Shown here one piece after another: positions 7,924 through 17,128 of a DNA stretch of 64,000 nucleotides. The translations under genes were made by a program, and so were the position numbers. The notes under the pieces are model-generated. The model had not been told where the DNA came from. It did no database searches and saw nothing but the letters and a program-made list of their open reading frames with translations. Origin of the DNA: Phascolarctobacterium_A succinatutens_B (GTDB lineage: Bacteria; Bacillota; Negativicutes; Acidaminococcales; Acidaminococcaceae); assembly GCF_958453765.1 (NCBI RefSeq), contig NZ_CAUDZA010000002.1, positions 93,886 to 157,885 of the forward strand, in the 5' to 3' direction. How positions within the stretch are numbered: the first letter of the stretch is position 1; every line of letters begins with the position of its first letter.

Positions 7924-9087
7924 GTGCAGGCTTTAGAGGGTATTCGTGTGCTTGATTTGTCACGGCTGCTGCCGGGACCGTATTGTACAATGCTGCTGGC
8001 CGATTTCGGCGCGGAGGTTATCAAAATCGAAGAGCCGGAACGGGGCGATTATGCCCGCAGCTTTCCGCCGTTTTTAAAGGATTTCGGTTACTGGCATCTG
8101 CAGCTGAACCGCAATAAAAAGAGCGTAGTGCTCAACCTGAAGTCGGAGGCGGGACGCCGAGCGTTTTTGGAGCTGGTGAAAACTGCTGACGTGGTGGTGG
8201 AAAGCTATCGTCCGGGCGTACTGGAAAAGCTGGGCATTGACTATGCGGCGGCGAAGGCGGTGAATCCGCGTATTATCTACTGCTCGTTGACAGGCTACGG
8301 CAAAAAAGGACCGCTGGCCAAGCAGGCCGACCATGATATCGGTTACGTGAGCCTGGCAGGCATTACCGCTATGAGTGGTGAGGCGCAGGGCAAGCCGGCG
8401 ATTCCGGGCGTGCTGATGGCGGATATGAATGCGTCGATGGCGGCGGGTATGAGCATTATGATTGCACTGCGCCATGCACAGATGACGGGCGAGGGACAGG
8501 AGATAGATATTTCCCTGTACAACGTGGCAATGACGCTGATGCCCGGTGCTGCGAGCCTGTACTTTGGCAGCGGCTTTGTGGCGGAGCGCGGCAACAACTG
8601 GCTGACCGGTGCCAACGCCAACTATAATATTTATGCGACGAAGGAAGGACGCTACCTTGCTGTAGGGTGCTTGGAAAAGAAGTTCTGGAGCAACCTGTGC
8701 GCTGTACTGCAGCGCCCTGATATGACGGATCTGATAGATGATGATGCTAACCACGATTACTTAAAGCAGCAGCTGACGCTGGAATTTGCCAAATACACGC
8801 TGCCTGAATGGGAGCAGCTGCTGGCGGGCAAGGACACCTGCGTAACGCCAGTGCTGGATTTTGCCGAGGCGGTGGCTGCGGAGCAGACCAAGGCCAACGA
8901 GATGGTGCTGAACGTAGAGGACGCAGAGCTTGGCAGCTACAGGCAGCTTGGCTTCGCTATGAAGCTGAGCAAAACGCCAGCGACGCTGAAAAAGCGTGCG
9001 CCACGCCTGGGAGAGGATACGCAGCAGGTGCTGTCGCAGGCGATTGATGATGAAAAACTGCTGGCGGAAGCATTGCAGAGCAAATAA
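7924..9087 (+). CDS. CaiB/BaiF family (class III) CoA transferase
   Basis: These cytosolic enzymes move CoA between carboxylic acids (carnitine, formate/oxalate, bile acid or aromatic acids). The 387-residue protein starts with the family hallmark LEGIRVLDLSRLLPGPYCTMLLADFGAEVIKIE pattern, has the catalytic Asp167 in MADMNAS and the VESYRPGVL and YCSLTGYG segments. The start is GTG behind AAGGGGGCG. No substrate can be assigned: none of the neighbours is a dehydratase or ligase of a known CaiB pathway. A bidirectional terminator follows. Confidence 0.9.
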   Translation: MQALEGIRVLDLSRLLPGPYCTMLLADFGAEVIKIEEPERGDYARSFPPFLKDFGYWHLQLNRNKKSVVLNLKSEAGRRAFLELVKTADVVVESYRPGVLEKLGIDYAAAKAVNPRIIYCSLTGYGKKGPLAKQADHDIGYVSLAGITAMSGEAQGKPAIPGVLMADMNASMAAGMSIMIALRHAQMTGEGQEIDISLYNVAMTLMPGAASLYFGSGFVAERGNNWLTGANANYNIYATKEGRYLAVGCLEKKFWSNLCAVLQRPDMTDLIDDDANHDYLKQQLTLEFAKYTLPEWEQLLAGKDTCVTPVLDFAEAVAAEQTKANEMVLNVEDAELGSYRQLGFAMKLSKTPATLKKRAPRLGEDTQQVLSQAIDDEKLLAEALQSK

Positions 9088-9092
9088 AAAAT

Positions 9093-9127
9093 GACCTCCT
9101 GAATTTTCAGGAGGTCTGATTTTTTGT
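9093..9127. terminator. Bidirectional terminator between convergent genes
   Basis: GACCTCCTGA / TCAGGAGGTC forms a perfect 10-bp stem with T-rich sequence on one side and A-rich on the other. It serves the CoA transferase (+) and the aminotransferase (-). Confidence 0.88.
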
Positions 9128-9148
9128 AAGCTTTAAAGTTTTTAAGGC

Positions 9149-10345
9149 TTATTTTTCTACACGGCCGGGATATGCTTTGAGTGCTTCGCCCAGAATGTAG
9201 ATAGCGCGCTCCAAATCCTCGCTCTTTAATACATAAGCCAGACGTGCTTCGTTGATGCCGCTGCCGGGAGTGTTGTAGAAGCCGTTGCCGGGAGCAAACA
9301 TAACGGTTTCGCCGTCGATAGCGAAGTTTTCCAAAGTCCAGATAGCAAATTTTTCTGCATCGTCAACAGGCATGTTAACCATGATGTAGAAAGCGCCCTT
9401 CGGGTCGGATGCCTTCACGCCGGGGAGCTTCTTCAAAGCTGCAACGATGGTGTCGCGGCGTTTTTTGTACTCTTTGTTAACTTCTTCCAAATAGCTTGCC
9501 GGAGTGGTGTACAAAGCTGCTGCGCCGACCTGCTCCAGAATCGGGCTGCACAGACGAGCCTGACAGCATTTGATAACCTGCTTGCTGAGCTCCTTGTTTT
9601 TGCTGATGATGCAGCCGATGCGCGCACCGCAGGCGCTGTAGCGCTTGGAAACGGAATCGATGATGATCAGGTTGTCGTCTAATTCTGGCATGGTGCCGAA
9701 GCTGCGATATGCACCGTCATAAACGAATTCACGGTATACTTCGTCAGCGATTAAAGCCAGGTTATGCTTGCGAACGATGCGGGAAATCATGTCCTGCTCT
9801 GCTTCGGTATAAACTACGCCGGTAGGATTGCCGGGGTTGGTGAGCAGAATCGCTTTGGTTTTCGGAGTGATGTGTTTTTCGATTTCTTCTTCGCTGGGCA
9901 GGTGGTAACCGTTTTCTACGCTGGTAGGAACAGCGTTGATTTTAGCGCCGAACTCCTTGCAGAAGGTGGTGTAGTTAGCGTAGAAGGGTTCGAAAACCAT
10001 GATTTCGTCGCCGGGGTCGCACAGAGCCATAACTGCGAAAATCAGGGCCTCGCTGCCGCCGTTGGTAACGAAAATATCTTCAATAGCATAATCCATGCCT
10101 TTTTCTGCATAATATTTCTGTACAGCCTTTAAGAGGAACATTTCGCCCTTGGAATTGCTGTAGGCGATTACCGGTGCCTGGAATTCACGCACGCTGTCCA
10201 TGAATTGTGCCGGAGTGGCAATATCAGGCTGGCCGATGTTCAGATGATAAACCTTTTTGCCTGCAGCCTTGGCTGCGTCAGCATACGGAGACAGCTTTCT
10301 GATAGGAGATGCTGTCAGGCTTTGAATACGTTGAGAAAGTATCAT
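9149..10345 (-). CDS. PLP-dependent class I/II aminotransferase (aspartate aminotransferase-like)
   Basis: This 398-residue fold-type I enzyme swaps amino groups between amino acids and 2-oxo acids. Visible motifs are the cofactor loop TNGGSEA (94-100), NPGNPTG at 170-176, the PLP-nitrogen Asp201 in ADEVY, and Lys234 in SVSKRYSACGARIG, which forms the Schiff base. The N-terminal YHLNIGQPDIATP is typical of the AspC/AlaT-like subgroup Igamma. Specificity (Asp, Ala, aromatic) cannot be read from sequence. An extended -10 promoter on the minus strand lies at 10402-10407. It is convergent with the CoA transferase and appears monocistronic. Confidence 0.9.
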   Translation of the reverse strand: MILSQRIQSLTASPIRKLSPYADAAKAAGKKVYHLNIGQPDIATPAQFMDSVREFQAPVIAYSNSKGEMFLLKAVQKYYAEKGMDYAIEDIFVTNGGSEALIFAVMALCDPGDEIMVFEPFYANYTTFCKEFGAKINAVPTSVENGYHLPSEEEIEKHITPKTKAILLTNPGNPTGVVYTEAEQDMISRIVRKHNLALIADEVYREFVYDGAYRSFGTMPELDDNLIIIDSVSKRYSACGARIGCIISKNKELSKQVIKCCQARLCSPILEQVGAAALYTTPASYLEEVNKEYKKRRDTIVAALKKLPGVKASDPKGAFYIMVNMPVDDAEKFAIWTLENFAIDGETVMFAPGNGFYNTPGSGINEARLAYVLKSEDLERAIYILGEALKAYPGRVEK

Positions 10346-10401
10346 GAAAAAAACTCCTTGCTGTTATATTTTTGTTTGGGGCAGATGTAACTGCTTTGTT
10401 T

Positions 10402-10407
10402 ATTATA
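10402..10407 (-). promoter_or_regulatory. Extended -10 promoter of the aminotransferase gene
   Basis: On the minus strand TGC-TATAAT is found with a weak TACAAT 17 bp upstream. Confidence 0.5.
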
Positions 10408-10526
10408 GCACAGATTTTGCCGAGATTGTATATAGTAAAATATTAATACTGTATACATTTGACTTTTTGACGCAAGCATTTTTTGAAGAAACAGTTTGGC
10501 AAATGGTTGTCGTTCGCAGAATGCTT

Positions 10527-10555
10527 TTGCATAAATATTAAAAAAATGCTATAAT
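10527..10555 (+). promoter_or_regulatory. Promoter of the AbgT-type transporter gene
   Basis: TTGCAT (10527-10532), 17 bp, TATAAT (10550-10555) with an extended TGC before the -10. Confidence 0.8.
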
Positions 10556-10597
10556 GAGGACGTTATTTTTAATTTTTTGAAGGAGTGATTGTCCCCT

Positions 10598-12151
10598 ATG
10601 CAAACAACGCAAGCAAAAAATCAGACCGGCGGCATTCTCGGCCTGATTGAACGCGTCGGCAACAAAATCCCTGATATCACGATTTTGTTCATCGGTGCGT
10701 TTATCATCTGCTGCATTATGTCAGCAATTCTTTCGACCATGCACTTTGGTTATGTGCATCCCACTACCGGTAAGGAAATTGTGGTCAACAATATGTTGAG
10801 CGGCAAAAATCTTGTCGACCTGTTAAGCAAGATGGTTACCAACTATTCCGGCTTCCCTCCGCTGGGTATGGTAATCGTTGCTACCCTGGGTATCGGTATT
10901 GCTGACGGCTCCGGCTACATCAATACTGCGCTGAAAAAAATTCTGGCTGTTACGCCTAAGTTTTTGATTACCCCGATTATTATTCTTGTTGGTATGCTGA
11001 GCCATCTCGGCCCCGATACCGGCTATGTAATCATCATCCCGGTTGCGGCCTACATGTATTATGCGAGCGGCAAGCATCCGCTGGCAGGTATCGGCGCATC
11101 CTTCGCCGGTATTGCGGGTGCCTTCGCTGCCAACTATACTCCGTCCGCGATTGATCCGGTTATCCAAGGCTTCACCCAGAGCGCTGCGCAGATTATCGAC
11201 CCGTCTTATCAGGTTAACGTACTGTGCAACTATTTTTACGCCTTCGGTGCGACCTTCCTCGTAATCCCCAGCTGCTGGTGGGTGACGGAAAAGATTGTTG
11301 AGCCGTGGCTGTGGAAAAACTGCCCGCTCGATGATGATATAGAAATAGGCGAGGACGGCAACACCGCTGTAACTCCCAAAGAAAACCGTGCCTTCTACGC
11401 TGCTACCGGCCTTTTGATTGTGATGATTGCGCTGCTCGTTTACCTGCTGCTGCCTGCCGATTCCATCTTCCGCGATGACAAGGGTATGCTGGCAAGCTTC
11501 AAGGCGCCGATTATGCAGTCCATCGTTTCCCTGCTGTTTGTGTTCACCGGCGCTGTCGGCCTGACCTACGGTGTAATGGTTGGAAAATTCAAATCCCCGA
11601 AGGATGTTACCACTGCGATGGAGGATATCACCAAAACTCTGGTGCAGCTGATTGTATTCTACTTCTTCGCTGCGCAGTTCCTCTATGCTTTCGGTGCTTC
11701 CAACATGGGTGCGCTGATTGCAATTGCGGGCGCCGAGTTCCTGAAGTCCCTGGCACTGCCGCCGCAGGTAACTATTTTCGGTATCATCATCTTCGTTGCG
11801 ATGCTGAACCTTATTATCACCTCTGCTTCCGCCAAGTGGGCGATTCTGGCACCTATCTTCGTACCGATGCTGATGGCTGTAGGTATTGCGCCGGAGCTGA
11901 CTCAGGTTGCCTTCCGCGTGAGTGACTCCGCGGTTAACGTTGTAACTCCGATGTTCGCGTTCTACCCGCTGATTATCCTCTACTGCCAGAAGTATGTGAA
12001 GAGCGCCGGTATCGGTACGCTGAGCTCCCTGATGCTGCCGTATACTATTACGCTGCTGGTTACTTTGACTATTATGCTGTATGCTTTCTGGTTTATGGAT
12101 ATACCGTTGGGTTTACAAGCGGACTACGTTTACCCGCGTAGGGTGATGTAA
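10598..12151 (+). CDS. AbgT family transporter (p-aminobenzoyl-glutamate/antimetabolite type)
   Basis: This roughly 517-residue integral membrane protein has about twelve helices. The N-terminal GGILGLIERVGNKIPDITILF, the SHLGPDTGYVIIIPVAA segment, AFAANYTPSAIDPVIQGFTQ and the late SASAKWAILAPIFVPM are characteristic of AbgT proteins, which import p-aminobenzoyl-glutamate or export sulfonamides using ion gradients. I chose the ATG at 10598 because AAGGAG sits 12 bases upstream; the earlier TTG at 10589 would leave only three. The next gene is a peptidase T, so a peptide- or folate-fragment salvage link is conceivable, but a repeat-rich gap separates them. Confidence 0.88.
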   Translation: MQTTQAKNQTGGILGLIERVGNKIPDITILFIGAFIICCIMSAILSTMHFGYVHPTTGKEIVVNNMLSGKNLVDLLSKMVTNYSGFPPLGMVIVATLGIGIADGSGYINTALKKILAVTPKFLITPIIILVGMLSHLGPDTGYVIIIPVAAYMYYASGKHPLAGIGASFAGIAGAFAANYTPSAIDPVIQGFTQSAAQIIDPSYQVNVLCNYFYAFGATFLVIPSCWWVTEKIVEPWLWKNCPLDDDIEIGEDGNTAVTPKENRAFYAATGLLIVMIALLVYLLLPADSIFRDDKGMLASFKAPIMQSIVSLLFVFTGAVGLTYGVMVGKFKSPKDVTTAMEDITKTLVQLIVFYFFAAQFLYAFGASNMGALIAIAGAEFLKSLALPPQVTIFGIIIFVAMLNLIITSASAKWAILAPIFVPMLMAVGIAPELTQVAFRVSDSAVNVVTPMFAFYPLIILYCQKYVKSAGIGTLSSLMLPYTITLLVTLTIMLYAFWFMDIPLGLQADYVYPRRVM

Positions 12152-12160
12152 TAGCTTAGG

Positions 12161-12390
12161 GACGAGCGATAAGGGCGCATCTGCTTCAGAAAGTTTCCTC
12201 GACGTACCTCTCTGGCGACGAACGATAAGGGCGCATCTGCTTCATATAATTTTTTCGACGTACCTCTAGTACGCCTTCAAAAATTATCTTTCGCATCTGC
12301 AACCCTTCTCGTCCGTCTTGTTGATGAAGGAGGAGCATCTGCAACCCTTCTCGCTCGTCTGAGTGGGATTGAGAAAAGGGCGCATCTGCT
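12161..12390. repeat. Short tandem repeat cluster between the transporter and pepT genes
   Basis: Two copies of a roughly 50-bp unit (12161-12213 and 12217-12267, beginning GACGARCGATAAGGGCGCAT and ending CGACGTACCTCT) are followed by two copies of GCATCTGCAACCCTTCTCG (12292 and 12334). The core GCATCTGC occurs five times. I see no gene or terminator here. Confidence 0.7.
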
Positions 12391-12401
12391 TTTCTAAATT
12401 G

Positions 12402-12410
12402 TGTTATAAT
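12402..12410 (+). promoter_or_regulatory. Extended -10 promoter of pepT
   Basis: TGT-TATAAT ends at 12410, 33 bases before the start codon. No convincing -35 hexamer is present. Confidence 0.55.
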
Positions 12411-12443
12411 GTAATAAGTAGTTTTATGAAAGAAGGCTAAAAA

Positions 12444-13688
12444 ATGTCTATGCAAGAACGTTTGACTGAACGCTTTTTACGTTACGTTGCCGTAACCTCC
12501 CAAAGCAAGGAGGGCTGTGCTGTTGTTCCCAGTACTCCCGGCCAATGGGATATGGCTAAGCTGCTGAAGGAGGATTTGGCTGAGCTTGGTCTTGTAGACC
12601 TGGAAATCAGCGAATTCTGCGTGCTGACCGGCCGTCTGCCGGCTAACCTGCCTGCAGGCCACGCTCCCGTGCCGAATGTAGGCTGGGTTGCGCACATGGA
12701 TACCGTTGACGTAAACCTTTCTCCCGAGGTACATCCGCAGATTGTGAAAAACTATCAGGGCGGCGATGTACTGCTGAACGCTGAAAAGCAAATCTACATT
12801 AAGGTAAGCGAGCATCCCGAGCTGAACAAATATATCGGCAGCGACCTTATCACCACCGACGGCACCTCCGTACTGGGCGCAGATAATAAGGCTGCTGTTG
12901 CTAACCTGATGGTAGCACTGGAAACCATCATTAAGGAAAACCGTCCACACGGCGAAATTTATGTAGCCTTTGTTCCGGATGAAGAGGTTGGCCTTTGCGG
13001 TTCCAAAAAGATGGATTTTAGCAAGTTCCCGGTTGAATTTGCATATACCATTGACTGCTGCGAGTTGGGCGAGGTTGTATACCAGACCTTTAACGCAGGC
13101 AGCGCACACATAAAAATCAAGGGTGTAACCGCACATCCGATGTCCGCTAAGAACACTTTGGTCAACCCGGCGCTGGTTGCCGTAGATATCATCAACTGCT
13201 TCGACAGAATGCAGACTCCGGAGCACACCGAGGGCACCGAAGGCTTTATCTGGGTGCAGGCTATTAAATCCAACGCTGCGGAAGCGACTTTGGATATCAA
13301 AATCCGCGATCATAACAAAAAGATGTATGAAGCACGCAAGGAGTTTATCCGTCATGCTGTGGAATATGTACAGGCCAAGAATCCGAAGGCCGGCATTGAG
13401 CTGAACATCACCGACGTTTATGGCAACATCGCCGACGCGCTGAACGATGACAACAAAAAATGCGTTGAGTACATTTTCGAGGCTATGAAGGAGCTGGATA
13501 TCGAGCCGAAGGATATCGCTATGCGCGGCGGCACCGATGGTTCCTTTATTTCCACCAAGGGCATCCCTACGCCGAACTATTTCACCGGCGCGCTCAACTT
13601 CCACTCCAACTGCGAGTTTATGCCGATGGTTGCCGTGGAAAAATCCTGCCTGATGACTTTGAAGCTGGTTGAGCTGATTACCAAATAA
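12444..13688 (+). CDS. pepT: Peptidase T (tripeptide aminopeptidase, M20 family)
   Basis: The 414-residue cytosolic zinc peptidase removes the N-terminal residue of tripeptides. Visible metal-site motifs are VAHMDTVD (His84, Asp86), TDGTSVLGADNKAA with the bridging Asp, and PDEEVGLCGSKKMD with the catalytic Glu. The dimerisation domain contains GVTAHPMSAKNTLVNPAL, and the C-terminal RGGTDGSFIS and NFHSNCEF segments complete the family pattern. Length matches PepT (about 410). ATG at 12444 or the next ATG two codons on is possible. It is monocistronic, followed by a tRNA promoter. Confidence 0.93.
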   Translation: MSMQERLTERFLRYVAVTSQSKEGCAVVPSTPGQWDMAKLLKEDLAELGLVDLEISEFCVLTGRLPANLPAGHAPVPNVGWVAHMDTVDVNLSPEVHPQIVKNYQGGDVLLNAEKQIYIKVSEHPELNKYIGSDLITTDGTSVLGADNKAAVANLMVALETIIKENRPHGEIYVAFVPDEEVGLCGSKKMDFSKFPVEFAYTIDCCELGEVVYQTFNAGSAHIKIKGVTAHPMSAKNTLVNPALVAVDIINCFDRMQTPEHTEGTEGFIWVQAIKSNAAEATLDIKIRDHNKKMYEARKEFIRHAVEYVQAKNPKAGIELNITDVYGNIADALNDDNKKCVEYIFEAMKELDIEPKDIAMRGGTDGSFISTKGIPTPNYFTGALNFHSNCEFMPMVAVEKSCLMTLKLVELITK

Positions 13689-13695
13689 AAAATGC

Positions 13696-13724
13696 TTGAC
13701 AAATGCGTCGCTTTCCTGTAAAAT
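13696..13724 (+). promoter_or_regulatory. tRNA-Ala promoter
   Basis: TTGACA (13696-13701), 17 bp, TAAAAT (13719-13724); the tRNA begins about 40 bases downstream. Confidence 0.8.
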
Positions 13725-13762
13725 CTTACTTGTTTCCGACGCAAATGCGCGCGAAGCCTATT

Positions 13763-13838
13763 GGGGGCGTAGCTCAGCTGGGAGAGCACCTGCCTTGCAA
13801 GCAGGGGGTCAGGAGTTCGATTCTCCTCGTCTCCACCA
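13763..13838 (+). tRNA. tRNA-Ala (anticodon TGC)
   Basis: The 76-base cloverleaf has acceptor strands GGGGGCG and CGTCTCC (two G-U pairs), a D-arm with AGCTCAGCTGGGAGAGC, the anticodon stem CCTGC/GCAGG with loop CTTGCAA giving anticodon TGC, a GTTCGATTC T-arm and an encoded CCA end. TGC decodes GCN alanine codons. It is a single tRNA with its own promoter and terminator, not part of an rRNA operon here. Confidence 0.97.
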
Positions 13839-13849
13839 ATTGCTAATTA

Positions 13850-13879
13850 GCGGTCTTACTTTGGTAGGACCGCTTTTTT
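13850..13879 (+). terminator. Terminator of the tRNA-Ala gene
   Basis: The stem GCGGTCTTAC / GTAGGACCGC is followed by six T. Confidence 0.9.
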
Positions 13880-13934
13880 GTGCGCAAAAAAAGACGCCCA
13901 TGCATATGAGCGTCTGCGTAAATTGTTTAATGGC

Positions 13935-14495
13935 TCAGCAGCCTTCGTTTTCCTCCCATTCCTCGCTGTTTTCGTTGATGTACCATTTGCCGTTGATATA
14001 GATATTTTCTTCGATAGTACGCGGGCCCCAGATAACGCTGCCTTCCGGGCCATAGTCCTCGCCATCGTCGGGGCAGGTGTCGTCATAGGTGATAAGGGGA
14101 ACGTAATCATCGGCGCTGTCTGCTTCTATATTATTTGCTTTATTGTATTGCTGCTGTTCTTCCTCCTGCGGATGCAGCATCCTGTTGTATTTGTACAAAA
14201 GCTTTGCGGCATAGACAACGGCAGCAAGCAATACTCCCTCCTTCGGCAGTCCACAGAGAACTAAAATAAAAGCAAGAACGGATAAAACTACGCTGTGGAA
14301 GAAGCTTTCTTGTTCATCCAGCTCTTTCATTTTATGTAAAAGATAAATAATCAGCAGTGTTATGGGCAGCAGCACAAGAAAATAGCCCAATGATGTATGC
14401 GTAAAAATTAAAATAACGAGCGTTAAAAGGAGCATTAAAGCTATAAGGGCAATTACCTTTTTTATGTTACTGCAAAGGCGTTCGATAAAATTCAT
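13935..14495 (-). CDS. Hypothetical membrane protein with acidic C-terminal tail
   Basis: I do not recognise a family for this 186-residue protein. Two hydrophobic helices near the N-terminus (after MNFIERLCSNIKK) and two more around residues 65-95 give roughly four membrane segments. They are followed by a Gln/Glu-rich stretch and an Asp/Glu-rich soluble tail containing two similar parts (DYGPEG, NGKWYINENSEEW). I placed the start at ATG 14495 because TGAGGTG lies seven bases upstream; a GTG three codons earlier overlaps that site. It lies between the tRNA and ppsA genes on the opposite strand to both. Confidence 0.6.
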   Translation of the reverse strand: MNFIERLCSNIKKVIALIALMLLLTLVILIFTHTSLGYFLVLLPITLLIIYLLHKMKELDEQESFFHSVVLSVLAFILVLCGLPKEGVLLAAVVYAAKLLYKYNRMLHPQEEEQQQYNKANNIEADSADDYVPLITYDDTCPDDGEDYGPEGSVIWGPRTIEENIYINGKWYINENSEEWEENEGC

Positions 14496-14576
14496 GGCTC
14501 GCACCTCACTTTTATCTACATTATAGCATGTCTGAAAATTTCCGGTAAAAAATCTAAAAAAATCTGCAAAAATGGC

Positions 14577-14616
14577 TTGAATATGCTCTTTAAATGTGAT
14601 ATAGTATACACTATAT
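14577..14616 (+). promoter_or_regulatory. ppsA promoter with overlapping palindrome
   Basis: TTGAAT (14577-14582), 17 bp, TATAGT (14600-14605). The -10 lies inside the inverted repeat ATATAGT-ATAC-ACTATAT (14599-14616), which could be a regulator's operator. Confidence 0.6.
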
Positions 14617-14666
14617 TAAGGGTTTCCCCAGAAAAAAGTATAGTATTTTAAAAGGAGCAAATTATT

Positions 14667-17042
14667 ATGGAGAAAGAAAAAGCATTCCTGCTGTGGTTTG
14701 ACCAGCTGGAGAGAAAAGACGTAGCAATCGCCGGTGGTAAGTCTTCTTCCTTGGGCGAGCTGACCTCTCACGTTGATGTACCTGTACCGTATGGCTTTGC
14801 AACTACTGCTTGCGCTTACAGATACTTCTTCGAAAAGACCGGTCTGTACGAGAAAATCAAAAACTTAATTGCCGGTCTGGACGTAGACAACAGCGCTCAG
14901 CTGCGCGAGGTTTGCGCTAAGGTCCGCCAGGCAATTATGGACGAAGAAATGCCGCAGGATCTGCAGGACCTGATTGCCCAAGCTTACAAAGAGCTGGGTG
15001 AAAAGGTTGGCCAGGCTGATCCGTTCGTTGCTGTTCGCAGCAGCGCTACCGCAGAGGATTTGCCGGATGCAAGCTTTGCAGGCCAGCAGGACACCTACCT
15101 GAACGTAAAGGGTGCAGAAACCATCGTTGCTAAGGTTAAGGAATGCTATGCTTCCTGCTTTACCGACCGTGCGGTTTACTACCGTGAAAAACAAGGCTTT
15201 GATCATCTGGATGTAGCACTGAGCGCTGCAGTACAGATGATGGTATTCTCCAAGGCTGCAGGCGTTATGTTCACTGTTAACGTTGCTACCGGCGACGACA
15301 AGAACATCCTCATCGAAGGCGCATGGGGCTTGGGCGAATATGTTGTTCAAGGCACCGTAACTCCGGATAACTATACTGTAAATAAAGCTACCTGCGAGAT
15401 TGTTGAAAAGAACGTTAACGCGCAGGACATTAAGCTGATCCGCAAAGCTGACGGCGACTGCGAAGAAGTTGTTGTACCGCTGGATGAGCAAAACGAGCAG
15501 AAGCTGACTGATGAGCAAATCAAACAATTGGCTGAATGCGCTAAGAAAATTGAAGCACACTATGGCTGCTACATGGACATGGAATGGGGCGTTGACGAGC
15601 GCGATAACAAGGTTTACATCCTGCAAGCCCGTCCTGAAACCGTATGGAGCCGTCGTAACAAAGAAAATGGTGCACCGAAAGAGGAGAAGAAAGTGACTAC
15701 TGATCGCAAAGTTATCGTTAAAGGCTTGCCTGCCAGCCCTGGTAATGTAGCAGGCCGCGTACATGTAATTTTGGATCCGTCCCATATCGACGAATTCAAG
15801 GAAGGCGAAATCCTCGTAACCGAAATGACCGCTCCTGACTGGGTACCGGCTATGAAGAAAGCGAAAGCAATCGTAACCGATAGCGGCGGAATGACCTGCC
15901 ATGCTTCTATCGTATCCCGCGAGCTGGGCATTCCCTGTATCGTAGGTACCAAGAGCCGTGGCGAAGCTGCTACCACCACCATTCCCGATGGCATTGACGT
16001 AACCATTGATGCTACTCATGGTGTAGTTTACGAAGGCATTATCGAAGAGCCGAAGGCTGAACAACCGGCACAACAAGTAGTTGCTGCTGCTGAATACTTC
16101 CCGCCGACCGGCACCAAGATTTATATGAACCTGGGCGATCCTGAGCTGGCTGAAAAATATGCTACTCTGCCTTGCGACGGCATCGGCCTGATGCGCGAAG
16201 AGTTCATCTGGACCACCTATATCCATGAACATCCGCTGTATCTGATTAAAATCGGTCAACCGGAAAAGGTTGTAGACCAACTGGCTGAAGGCATCCGCCA
16301 AGTTTGCCAGGCTATGGCTCCGAGACCGGTAACCATGCGCTTCTCCGACTTCAAGTCCAGCGAATACCGCGACCTGAAGGGCGGCGACGAATTCGAGCCG
16401 AACGAGCCTTCTGCTCTGCTGGGCTGGCGCGGTGCTTCCCGTTACTATGATCCTAAATATATCGAAGCATTCAAGCTCGAATGCATGGCTGTTCGCAAGG
16501 TTCGCGAAGAGTTCGGTCTGAAGAACCTGAACGTTATGATTCCGTTCTGCCGTAACGTAGAGGAATGCGAAAAGGTTACCAAGATTATGGCTGACTGCGG
16601 TCTGTCCCGTGGTAAAGACTTCAAGGTTTGGCTGATGGCTGAGATTCCGTCCAACATCATCCTGGCTGACCAGTTCAACAAGTTTGTCGATGGCTACTCC
16701 ATCGGTTCCAATGACCTGACCATGCTGGTTCTGGGCTGCGACCGTGATAACGATACTGTTTCCCATATCTATGACGAACGTAACCTGGCTGTACGCCGTG
16801 CAATCCGTCACCTGATCGAGGTTGCTCATAAGGATGGCAAGACCGTTTCTATCTGCGGTCAGGCTCCGAGCGTATATCCTGAGTTCTGCGAGTTCCTCAT
16901 TAAGAGCGGTATCGACAGCATGTCCGTTAACCCGGATACTGTTAAGTTCACTAAGAAGCTGGCTGCTCAAATCGAGCAACGCATCATGATGGATGCTCTG
17001 ACTGGCAAAGGCCGTCAAGAGGTTGAGGACCTGAACTGGTAA
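14667..17042 (+). CDS. ppsA: Phosphoenolpyruvate synthase
   Basis: The 791-residue enzyme converts pyruvate, ATP and water to PEP, AMP and phosphate, feeding gluconeogenesis. It has the N-terminal PEP/pyruvate-binding ATP-grasp domain (GGKSSSLGEL, RSSATAEDLPDASFAGQQDT), the mobile phosphohistidine domain with catalytic His412 in GGMTCHASIVSRELGIPC, and the C-terminal TIM-barrel PEP-utilising domain (GIGLMREEFIW, GSNDLTMLVLGCDRD, SICGQAPS). Length and order are those of PpsA rather than pyruvate phosphate dikinase, which is about 870 residues. It has its own promoter, with a palindrome over the -10, and a terminator, so it is monocistronic and probably regulated. Confidence 0.94.
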   Translation: MEKEKAFLLWFDQLERKDVAIAGGKSSSLGELTSHVDVPVPYGFATTACAYRYFFEKTGLYEKIKNLIAGLDVDNSAQLREVCAKVRQAIMDEEMPQDLQDLIAQAYKELGEKVGQADPFVAVRSSATAEDLPDASFAGQQDTYLNVKGAETIVAKVKECYASCFTDRAVYYREKQGFDHLDVALSAAVQMMVFSKAAGVMFTVNVATGDDKNILIEGAWGLGEYVVQGTVTPDNYTVNKATCEIVEKNVNAQDIKLIRKADGDCEEVVVPLDEQNEQKLTDEQIKQLAECAKKIEAHYGCYMDMEWGVDERDNKVYILQARPETVWSRRNKENGAPKEEKKVTTDRKVIVKGLPASPGNVAGRVHVILDPSHIDEFKEGEILVTEMTAPDWVPAMKKAKAIVTDSGGMTCHASIVSRELGIPCIVGTKSRGEAATTTIPDGIDVTIDATHGVVYEGIIEEPKAEQPAQQVVAAAEYFPPTGTKIYMNLGDPELAEKYATLPCDGIGLMREEFIWTTYIHEHPLYLIKIGQPEKVVDQLAEGIRQVCQAMAPRPVTMRFSDFKSSEYRDLKGGDEFEPNEPSALLGWRGASRYYDPKYIEAFKLECMAVRKVREEFGLKNLNVMIPFCRNVEECEKVTKIMADCGLSRGKDFKVWLMAEIPSNIILADQFNKFVDGYSIGSNDLTMLVLGCDRDNDTVSHIYDERNLAVRRAIRHLIEVAHKDGKTVSICGQAPSVYPEFCEFLIKSGIDSMSVNPDTVKFTKKLAAQIEQRIMMDALTGKGRQEVEDLNW

Positions 17043-17128
17043 GAGGCAATTAAAGACTTTCAGCTCTTTGGCTAAGCGCATTGGCTTTATCTGGAAGCAG
17101 AAAAAGTAAATATGCAGTGAAGAGTTTT

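Noticed and set aside
14865..17081. A 738-codon open frame antisense to ppsA, and other long antisense frames (for example 6550-7818, 12477-13604, 30643-31626)
   Set aside because: They mirror real genes with strong family motifs, have no ribosome sites or recognisable products, and arise from GC-biased codon use on the coding strand.
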